Assembly (NCBI GenBank): GCA_023336855.1
Contig: JAMBLK010000262.1
Span: 1 to 6,300, forward strand
Source: Actinomycetes bacterium
GTDB taxonomy: Bacteria; Actinomycetota; Acidimicrobiia; Spongiisociales; UBA5794
DNA length: 6,300 nucleotides
Reading direction: 5' to 3'
Of the stretch, positions 1-4,606 are shown one piece after another. How positions within the stretch are numbered: position 1 is the stretch's first letter; each line of letters opens with the position of its first letter. The notes below the pieces were generated by a model. The model was not told the DNA's origin. It worked only from the letters and a program-made list of their open reading frames with translations, and did not search any database. The position numbers and the translations under genes were made by a program.

Positions 1-27
1 CCAGCAAGAGACGAGAGGGGCTGGTCG

Positions 28-48
28 AGTACTCAGTACTCAGTACTG
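28..48. repeat. Tandem heptamer repeat, three copies of AGTACTC/G
   Basis: The sequence AGTACTC at 28-34 is repeated at 35-41, and a third copy at 42-48 ends in G instead of C. Each copy contains the perfect palindrome AGTACT (28-33, 35-40, 42-47), so palindromes recur every seven bases. The array lies three to twenty-five bases beyond the stop codon of the FHA gene, which ends at 51 on the minus strand. Short heptamer tandem repeats of this kind occur in intergenic DNA of several bacteria, for example cyanobacterial STRRs. I see no ORF or insertion-sequence end associated with it. The repeat itself is certain; its role is unknown. Confidence 0.8.
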
Positions 49-50
49 AC

Positions 51-608
51 CTAATTCCCCACTATTCCTACGAAGAGTGTCAGGAGCGCAAGGACTGCTG
101 TCACGGCGATCATCGCCCATACCGACCAGGTGAGGCCCTTGATCGACTTGACCGTGTCGTTCAGAGAAGCGATCAGGTCGTCGAGTCGCGGGTCGGTGTT
201 GCCGGGAACGGTCGCCTGGGTTGCAGGAGCGACGCGGGTTCGCTGTGCGGATGCGGGCGGCGGGGTCGATGCTGGGGTTGTCGGTGACTTCGAGTCGGTC
301 GCTGTGTTCGACGCCGTGGTGACCGGGGTGAGCACGATCTCGGTGCCCTCTGCAGGGTGACCGAGCCGGATCGTCGTCGGGCCCTTGACGTCGAGAAACT
401 GGATGCGAGCACCGTTGTGGAACGTACCGTTGCGGCTCGACGCATCTTGCACAACCCAATGGGACCCGTCGTACTTGACGACTGCGTGTCGTCGCGAAAT
501 TCCGGGGCGCGCCACCTTGATCGTTGCGGACGAATCCGCGCCAATCACCGCCGTCGTTCCCGCAGGAACGGTGACGTCTTCGGCTGCACCGGTGACCCTC
601 AGGTCCAT
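51..608 (-). CDS. FHA-domain protein with C-terminal membrane anchor
   Basis: This 185-residue protein is probably a phosphothreonine-reading adaptor fixed to the inner face of the membrane. An FHA fold spans about residues 3-95. Its signature is visible as S38-R-R-H41, then S58-R-N-G61-T62 and N65-G66. The usual Gly-Arg before strand 3 reads G23-A24, so the conserved arginine that contacts phosphopeptides is absent. Residues 97-137 form a Thr/Pro/Ala/Ser-rich linker. A short helix (about 139-158) leads into one hydrophobic segment at 159-183, only two residues from the C terminus, as in tail-anchored proteins. The ATG at 608 has a G-run (complement of 612-617) close upstream. The gene follows the GAF kinase on the same strand after 85 bases, so the two may be co-transcribed. 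FHA proteins usually partner Ser/Thr protein kinases, but none lies in this window, and its ligand is unknown. Confidence 0.9.
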   Translation of the reverse strand: MDLRVTGAAEDVTVPAGTTAVIGADSSATIKVARPGISRRHAVVKYDGSHWVVQDASSRNGTFHNGARIQFLDVKGPTTIRLGHPAEGTEIVLTPVTTASNTATDSKSPTTPASTPPPASAQRTRVAPATQATVPGNTDPRLDDLIASLNDTVKSIKGLTWSVWAMIAVTAVLALLTLFVGIVGN

Positions 609-693
609 GAACCCCCCAATCGAGTGAACTGGTTGAGACCCGGAATCTAGCGGTCCTTGGTGCTACACCGGGAACCGGCTATCGAGAGACCGG

Positions 694-1809
694 TCACAGG
701 GGGAGAGATGCCCGAACCGACGTTCCGGATTCGGCGGTGGAATCGATGGAGATCTGCCCTCCAGCGCGTGTCGCGCGCTCCCTCAGGTTCGTGAGTCCGA
801 GACCCCATGCGACCTCGGCGGGATCGAAGCCGACCCCGTTGTCGGAGATCTTGAGAGCGAGACGATCGTCCCCGCCGTGGATCTCGATCGTGACGCGATG
901 GGCGTTGGAGTGTCGGAGTGAGTTGCTCAGCGACTCGCGTACGAGTTGTATGGCATCGTCGATGATGTGCTGTGGGAGTGCGTCGAGCGAGCCGGTGTAA
1001 GCGACGTGTACCTCGGTGTCGTGGGGCCCGGCGAGTCGGGTCACCAACTCGCGGAGTTCCGAACGAAGCGTCCGTTGCCCTCCGGCGGGTGCACCGAGGT
1101 CGAAGATGAACCCCCTCAGGGACGTGATTGTCCGGTCAAGGCTTTCTACGTCCTGTTCGAGAGCTCGTCTGATGTTGGGATCAATGACTTTGAGCGCCTG
1201 GCCTTGGAGCGAGAGGCCCACGGCGAAAAGGTCCTGGATGATGGCGTCGTGAAGGTCGCGAGCGATGCGCTCCCGATCCTCGGCCACGGCGAGACTCTGG
1301 AGCCGCTGTTGGAGTCGCACCGTTCTGATGGCGGTCCCGGCGATCATCGCCAGCGCCTCGACGAGTGCCTCGTCCTCTTCGGTGAAACCGCCTTCCTTGT
1401 CGGTGAGATACAGATTCCCAAAGAGGTTCGGACCGGCACGTACGGGTACACCGAGGAACGAACCCATCTGGGGGTGATGCGAGGGCGTGCCGATCGATGC
1501 CGGATGGTCGGACAGGTTGTCGACTCGAACTGTCTCACCGTCGCGGGAGATCAGACCGAGTAGACCGCGACCTTGGGGTTGTGCACCGATGGTCTCGGCC
1601 GTCATCGGGTCGAGACCGGCGTGAACGAAGTCGACAAGTCCGCCGTGTTGACCGACCACGCCAAGGGCAGCATGAGGCGCGCCGGTGAGATCCATCGCAA
1701 TCTCAACCGTCGTCGCCAGAATCGCCTGAAGGTCAGTCTGCCCGGCCACGGCGGCTGCGCCCTCGACGAGGTCACGGAGTCTGGCCGGTGTGAACTGTCT
1801 CAACACCAC
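694..1809 (-). CDS. devS: DevS/DosS-like GAF sensor histidine kinase, probably haem-binding
   Basis: This 371-residue cytoplasmic kinase has no membrane segment. A GAF domain spans about 25-165, followed by a HisKA_3 dimerisation helix with the phosphoacceptor in R184-D-L-H187-D, and a HATPase_c domain from about 285 with N296, D323-N-G-V-G327 and G336-L-G-L339. It should autophosphorylate on H187 and pass phosphate to a LuxR-type regulator, most likely the divergent one starting at 1924. The GAF resembles GAF-A of mycobacterial DosS: it shares HPASIG (102-107), FLGVPVR (118-124) and LYLTDK (133-138). From memory of DosS, H112 aligns with haem ligand H149 and Y134 with Y171, with identical spacing of 22. 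DosS has two GAF domains and about 578 residues; the second GAF is missing here. The GTG start at 1809 lacks a Shine-Dalgarno sequence but fits leaderless transcription. Kinase assignment is firm; haem binding and the symbol are inferred. Confidence 0.93.
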   Translation of the reverse strand: MVLRQFTPARLRDLVEGAAAVAGQTDLQAILATTVEIAMDLTGAPHAALGVVGQHGGLVDFVHAGLDPMTAETIGAQPQGRGLLGLISRDGETVRVDNLSDHPASIGTPSHHPQMGSFLGVPVRAGPNLFGNLYLTDKEGGFTEEDEALVEALAMIAGTAIRTVRLQQRLQSLAVAEDRERIARDLHDAIIQDLFAVGLSLQGQALKVIDPNIRRALEQDVESLDRTITSLRGFIFDLGAPAGGQRTLRSELRELVTRLAGPHDTEVHVAYTGSLDALPQHIIDDAIQLVRESLSNSLRHSNAHRVTIEIHGGDDRLALKISDNGVGFDPAEVAWGLGLTNLRERATRAGGQISIDSTAESGTSVRASLPL

Positions 1810-1815
1810 GGGTGA

Positions 1816-1821
1816 AGGCTA
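1816..1821 (-). promoter_or_regulatory. Putative -10 element of the sensor kinase gene (leaderless)
   Basis: Read on the minus strand, 1821-1816 is TAGCCT, matching the actinobacterial -10 pattern TANNNT. Its last T lies at -7 relative to the GTG start codon at 1809, so transcription would begin on the first base of the gene. This agrees with the lack of any Shine-Dalgarno sequence there. There is no clear -35 hexamer; the palindrome at 1836-1849 covers that position. A TANNNT match is short and could be chance. Confidence 0.4.
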
Positions 1822-1835
1822 CTCGGTCCCACAAC

Positions 1836-1849
1836 GGGTCATTCGACCC
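1836..1849. promoter_or_regulatory. DosR-box-like palindrome between kinase and regulator genes
   Basis: GGGTC at 1836-1840 and GACCC at 1845-1849 form a perfect inverted repeat with the 4-base spacer ATTC. The mycobacterial DosR box has a core GGGAC, 4 bases, GTCCC; this site has the same arm length and spacing, with one base exchanged symmetrically in each arm. Counting from the kinase start at 1809 it covers about -27 to -40, the -35 region, where an autoregulating response regulator could act. A second GGGTC occurs at 1862-1866 without a matching arm. The palindrome is seen directly; binding by the neighbouring regulator is inferred. Confidence 0.45.
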
Positions 1850-1917
1850 TCCCCCTGTCCCGGGTCCTGTTGGAGCGTCCGACTACAGCGATTGTCCGCC
1901 AACTCCCGAGGATGCAG

Positions 1918-1923
1918 TAAATT
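1918..1923 (+). promoter_or_regulatory. Putative -10 element of the response regulator gene
   Basis: TAAATT at 1918-1923 matches TANNNT and would place transcription start at G1930, the first base of an in-frame GTG codon that is the third codon of the annotated gene. A leaderless transcript from 1930 would remove only two residues. A competing reading is GAGGA at 1908-1912 serving as ribosome site for the GTG at 1924, 11 bases away, with a promoter further upstream that I cannot identify. There is no convincing -35 element; TTGTCC at 1892-1897 is 20 bases away. Confidence 0.35.
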
Positions 1924-2625
1924 GTGCTCGTGCCACGAAAGAAAAAGACCCCGGGCCTGCTTCGAGTCGTCCTTGTCGACGACCACGAAGTCGTTCGACG
2001 CGGACTCCGATCGCTCATAGATTCGTACGACGACCTCACGGTGGTTGGTGAAGCCGGGACGGCCAAAGAAGGGGTGCGTCGGGTCGGATACGAAGCCCCC
2101 GACGTCGTCGTCATGGATGTTCGGCTGCCAGACGGATCCGGTGTCGAGGCTTGCCGGGAGATCGTCGATCGCTGGCCCGACGTCGGCGTGCTCATCCTTA
2201 CTTCATTCGCCGATGAGGAAGCACTGATGTCGGCGATCATGGCGGGCGCGGCCGGGTACATCCTGAAGAGGATCGATGCCGAGGCGCTCATCGACAGCAT
2301 CAGGAGAGTCGGCGCAGGTGAGACCCTGCTCGACCCGGCCATGGCCGAACCCCTCTTCGACCGGTTGCGTGGGCATACCGTTGATGATCCTCTCATCCGG
2401 AGGTTGTCTCCGCAGGAACGGCGAATTCTCGACCTCATCGCTGATGGGAAGACGAACCGCCAGATCGCCGAGGAGATGTTCCTCGCGGAGAAGACGGTGA
2501 AGAACTACGTGTCGAATCTTCTCGCGAAGATGGAGATGTCGCGACGTAGCGAGGCGGCGGCCTATGCCGCCCGGGTCGCCACCCGACACGAGCACCAGTA
2601 TCCGCCGGAGGAGTGGACACAGTGA
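1924..2625 (+). CDS. devR: DevR/DosR-like LuxR-family response regulator
   Basis: This 233-residue two-component regulator should dimerise and bind DNA after phosphorylation by the divergent GAF kinase. The receiver domain (about 13-130) has acidic residues D19 and D20, phosphoacceptor D65 in M-D-V-R-L-P-D-G, T93 and K115. The LuxR-type HTH (about 159-220) includes N-R-Q-I-A and FLAEKTVKNYVS at 186-197. Relative to mycobacterial DosR, from memory, every landmark is shifted by 11: D54 becomes D65, and the DNA-contacting K179, K182 and N183 become K190, K193 and N194, all kept. The T198 position, a Ser/Thr-kinase target in DosR, is S209. A basic N-terminal extension (R5-K-K-K8) is not in DosR. 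The start could be GTG 1924, with GAGGA at 1908-1912, or GTG 1930. The stop overlaps a GTG that opens a 12-codon ORF. Family is certain; functional equivalence to DosR is inference. Confidence 0.95.
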   Translation: MLVPRKKKTPGLLRVVLVDDHEVVRRGLRSLIDSYDDLTVVGEAGTAKEGVRRVGYEAPDVVVMDVRLPDGSGVEACREIVDRWPDVGVLILTSFADEEALMSAIMAGAAGYILKRIDAEALIDSIRRVGAGETLLDPAMAEPLFDRLRGHTVDDPLIRRLSPQERRILDLIADGKTNRQIAEEMFLAEKTVKNYVSNLLAKMEMSRRSEAAAYAARVATRHEHQYPPEEWTQ

Positions 2626-2660
2626 GCGTCAACCCGGAGGAGATTCCGGTTATCGAATAG
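2622..2660 (+). other. Possible 12-codon ORF with hairpin between regulator and CBS genes
   Basis: A GTG at 2622-2624 overlaps the regulator's TGA in the form GTGA and opens a reading frame of 12 residues (MSVNPEEIPVIE) that stops at 2658-2660. Within it, CCGGA (2634-2638) and TCCGG (2645-2649) can pair around a six-base loop containing GGAG. The stop codon touches the ribosome site AGGGAG (2659-2664) of the next gene, so ribosomes ending here would be placed to reinitiate. It may equally be plain intergenic sequence; nothing shows that it is translated. Confidence 0.2.
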
Positions 2661-2664
2661 GGAG
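2659..2664 (+). promoter_or_regulatory. Ribosome binding site of the CBS-BON gene
   Basis: AGGGAG ends six bases before the ATG at 2671. It supports that start and is the clearest ribosome site on the plus strand between 1900 and 3300. No separate promoter is evident in the 45-base gap after the response regulator, which points to co-transcription. Confidence 0.6.
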
Positions 2665-2670
2665 CGTGGC

Positions 2671-3327
2671 ATGAGAGTCGTCGACGTCATGACAACAGAG
2701 GTCGAGTCGGCGCACCCTGATTGGTCGCTGAAGCAGGCCGCCAAGGCGATGATCGATCACGGCGTATCGGGCCTCCCGGTCGTTGGAGACGACGGGACTG
2801 TGATCGGAATCATCACCGAGGCTGACTTCATCGAAGCCGAAGCCGGTCGCGCGGTTGGGCGTCGACGCCTCTTCGACACGGTATTCGGCGAGAAGAAGAC
2901 CAGGGTGCCATCGACGGTGGGCACAGTGATGACGCGGTCCCCGCTGGTGGTCGACCGCAACATGATGCTCTCCGAAGCGGCCCGCATCATGACCGACCGG
3001 AACGTGAAACGACTGCCGGTTGTCGATCCAGATGGCCGCCTCGAGGGGATCGTGAGTCGGGGAGACGTTCTGGTCGCCTTTGCCAGAGACGACGATGCGA
3101 TCGCGACAGACGTCGAACTTGGCGTCATCCGGAAGATCCTCATGCTTGATGCCCCTGATGTATCGGTCAGGGTCGCAGACGGCGTGGTGACACTGACCGG
3201 GGAGGTTCCAACGCGAACCGATGCCCGGCTTCTCGAAGAGCTCGTCAGTCGCGTCGAGGGAGTGATCCGGTACGAGAGCGATCTGAGCTGGTCGTTCGAC
3301 GACGTTGCCGCGGGTCCGGTGTTATAG
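2671..3327 (+). CDS. CBS-domain pair plus BON domain protein
   Basis: This 218-residue soluble protein carries CBS1 (about 1-57, with V6-M-T and G46-I-I-T-E-A-D52), CBS2 (about 81-138, with V86-M-T, K113-R-L-P-V-V-D and G126-I-V-S-R-G-D132) and a C-terminal BON domain (about 147-208). The BON core is V172-V-T-L-T-G-E-V and V195-E-G-V. CBS pairs bind adenosine nucleotides and act as energy or ligand sensors; BON is a small domain linked to membrane or ligand contact. CBS-BON proteins are common in Actinobacteria and Proteobacteria, mostly without known function. It has no signal peptide or membrane segment. It follows the DosR-like regulator by 45 bases with its own ribosome site, so it is probably in that operon. 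Mycobacterial Hrp1, a CBS pair without BON, is strongly DosR-induced, which makes this position notable. It lacks any transporter or enzyme domain, so a stand-alone sensor role is likely. Confidence 0.93.
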   Translation: MRVVDVMTTEVESAHPDWSLKQAAKAMIDHGVSGLPVVGDDGTVIGIITEADFIEAEAGRAVGRRRLFDTVFGEKKTRVPSTVGTVMTRSPLVVDRNMMLSEAARIMTDRNVKRLPVVDPDGRLEGIVSRGDVLVAFARDDDAIATDVELGVIRKILMLDAPDVSVRVADGVVTLTGEVPTRTDARLLEELVSRVEGVIRYESDLSWSFDDVAAGPVL

Positions 3328-3347
3328 ACCCCTCGTCCGGGTTCAGC

Positions 3348-3374
3348 GGGAACATTCTGGCCGGGCGCGGCGTT
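3348..3374 (+). promoter_or_regulatory. Candidate ECF (SigH/SigR/SigE-type) promoter of the WhiB gene
   Basis: GGGAAC at 3348-3353 is followed after 17 bases by CGTT at 3371-3374. This fits the actinobacterial extracytoplasmic-function sigma pattern GGAAY-N17/18-CGTT used in thiol-oxidative and heat stress. Transcription would start near 3382, leaving an untranslated leader of about 25 bases that contains the ribosome site. The motif is short and no sigma or anti-sigma gene lies in this window, so the assignment is tentative. Confidence 0.4.
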
Positions 3375-3407
3375 TCCTCGTAACGGATCGCGAAGCGGAG
3401 CGACAAC

Positions 3408-3692
3408 ATGGTGCCCGTAATCAACGAAGTGTTCTTTGACGCCCAGGAGCCCTGGTACGAAGAAGCTGCATGTGCTTCATACCCGGCAGAGGTGTTCTTT
3501 CCTCCCGGCGAAGTGCCGTTGGCGGCGAGTCCGGCGAAAGCCATCTGCGAAGGATGTCCCGTGCGCGAGGAGTGTCTCTCATTCGCTCTCGAAACCGCAC
3601 AGGCTGAGGGTGTCTGGGGCGGGATGGATGCCGGAGAGCGCAGACGCTTGCGGCGCCGTACCCGCGACCGTGAGCGACGCAGAGCTTCGTGA
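3408..3692 (+). CDS. WhiB-family iron-sulfur transcriptional regulator
   Basis: This 94-residue protein has the WhiB hallmark of four cysteines, C22, C47, C50 and C56 (spacing C-X24-C-X2-C-X5-C), which bind a [4Fe-4S] cluster. The turn G68-V-W-G-G72 follows, then a strongly basic Arg-rich tail (78-92) for DNA or sigma-factor contact. Wbl proteins sense O2, NO or redox state and act with the primary sigma factor region 4. The length is typical for the short Wbl paralogues; I cannot say which of WhiB1-7 it matches. GGAG at 3397-3400 sits seven bases before the ATG at 3408. The gene starts 80 bases after the CBS-BON gene, in the same direction, with a possible ECF-type promoter of its own at 3348-3374. 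Its end is 41 bases from the PPK2 start, suggesting that the two are co-transcribed. Confidence 0.95.
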   Translation: MVPVINEVFFDAQEPWYEEAACASYPAEVFFPPGEVPLAASPAKAICEGCPVREECLSFALETAQAEGVWGGMDAGERRRLRRRTRDRERRRAS

Positions 3693-3733
3693 CATCCCTT
3701 TGTGGGGCGGGCCGGCTGGCTACGATCCCTGGG

Positions 3734-4504
3734 ATGAAGACCAAGAAGTACGAGAAGCAATTGGCCGATCTCGAGGTTGAGCTTGCGAAGCTGCAGGCGT
3801 GGATCAAGGATCAGGGCCTCCGGGTCGTCGTCATCTTCGAAGGCAGGGACGCCGCAGGCAAGGGTGGAACGATCAAGACGATCACCCGCCGGCTGAACCC
3901 CAGGATCGTGAGAACGGTCGCAACTCCAGTCCCCACCGACCGCGAGAAATCGCAGTGGTACCTCCAGCGATACGTCGCGCATCTCCCCGCTGCCGGAGAG
4001 ATGGTTCTCTTCGATCGCTCCTGGTACAACCGGCTGAATGTCGAGCGGGTCATGGGGTTCTGTACCGATGAGCAGTACGAGCAGTTCCTCACGCTCTGCC
4101 CGTCGTTCGAGCAGGAGATCACGGACGATGGGATCATCCTCATCAAGTACTGGCTCCACACCAGCGACGATGAGCAGGAGCGCCGATTCCAGGCTCGGAA
4201 CACCGATCCGAAGAAGCGGTGGAAACTCAGTCCCATGGATCTGACGGCACGGTCCCGATGGGTCGACTACTCGCGTGCCCGGGATGTCACGTTCGAGCGC
4301 ACGAGCACGGAGTGGGCTCCCTGGCACTTCGCAGACCTGGAGGACAAGAAGGCCGGGAGACTCAACGTCATCAGTCATCTTCTCAGCCAGATCCCCTATG
4401 AGGACCTGACACGAGACCCGCTCGACCTTCCCGAACGGCAGGCAGCCGGAGGCTACGAAGAGCCTGACTGGTCGGCGTTGGAGATTCCGAGAGTCTTCGA
4501 ATAG
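3734..4504 (+). CDS. ppk2: Polyphosphate kinase 2 (class I PPK2)
   Basis: This 256-residue cytoplasmic P-loop enzyme transfers phosphate between polyphosphate and nucleotides; class I members mainly make ATP/GTP from ADP/GDP. The Walker A loop is G37-R-D39-A-A-G-K43-G-G45, and the Walker B-like motif is F93-D94-R-S-W-Y-N-R100. The lid region with R-R-F-Q-A-R and the motif K-R-W-K-L-S-P-M-D follow. The N-terminal K-K-Y-E-K...L-Q-A-W matches the start of one-domain PPK2 proteins, whose usual length is about 230-300. I chose ATG 3734 for this reason. A GTG at 3689 would add 15 unconserved residues and overlap the whiB stop as GTGA; neither start has a strong ribosome site. It lies 41 bases after whiB and probably shares its transcript, tying polyphosphate use to redox stress control. 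Subclass and direction of reaction are inferred from sequence memory. Confidence 0.95.
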   Translation: MKTKKYEKQLADLEVELAKLQAWIKDQGLRVVVIFEGRDAAGKGGTIKTITRRLNPRIVRTVATPVPTDREKSQWYLQRYVAHLPAAGEMVLFDRSWYNRLNVERVMGFCTDEQYEQFLTLCPSFEQEITDDGIILIKYWLHTSDDEQERRFQARNTDPKKRWKLSPMDLTARSRWVDYSRARDVTFERTSTEWAPWHFADLEDKKAGRLNVISHLLSQIPYEDLTRDPLDLPERQAAGGYEEPDWSALEIPRVFE

Positions 4505-4543
4505 AGAAGCAGGCGCCAGCACGGGTAGTCGCCTCGTCGGAGG

Positions 4544-4560
4544 GTCGTTGCACAAACGAC
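4544..4560. repeat. Inverted repeat over the -35 of the VanW-family gene
   Basis: GTCGTT (4544-4549) and AACGAC (4555-4560) form a perfect 6-base inverted repeat around GCACA. It covers the -35 hexamer at 4548-4553. It could be an operator for a repressor, or a weak hairpin behind the ppk2 gene; there is no T-run after it, so an intrinsic terminator is unlikely. Confidence 0.4.
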
Positions 4561-4575
4561 TATCCGCCATACAAT
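4548..4575 (+). promoter_or_regulatory. Sigma70-type promoter of the VanW-family gene
   Basis: TTGCAC (4548-4553) and TACAAT (4570-4575) are separated by 16 bases. They match the TTGACA and TATAAT consensus at four and five of six positions. Transcription would start near 4582, about 25 bases before the GTG at 4607, and the leader would include the G-rich ribosome site GGGGGA at 4597-4602. This is the best housekeeping-type promoter in the window and separates the VanW gene from the genes before it. Confidence 0.6.
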
Positions 4576-4606
4576 TGCGTTCCACCTTCACCAACCGGGG
4601 GACGCC

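Noticed and set aside
659..694. Possible terminator after the kinase gene (GGTG-CTA-CACC, and ACCGG/CCGGT arms)
   Set aside because: Stems are only 4-5 bases, the longer one has an 11-base loop, and no T-run follows on either strand.
946..1563. Plus-strand frame of 205 codons inside the kinase gene
   Set aside because: It is the antisense of a conserved kinase reading frame, with no recognisable domain and no ribosome site.
1839..2438. Minus-strand frame of 199 codons across the response regulator
   Set aside because: Ser/Arg/Thr-rich antisense of the receiver and HTH codons, without any recognised motif.
3689..3733. GTG 3689 as the PPK2 start
   Set aside because: The extra 15 residues do not resemble PPK2 N termini, whereas ATG 3734 begins right at the conserved K-K-Y-E-K block. 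The GTGA overlap with whiB keeps it possible but less likely.
4511..4534. AGGCG/CGCCT stem after ppk2 as terminator
   Set aside because: A five-base stem with a 14-base loop and no U-tract is not convincing.
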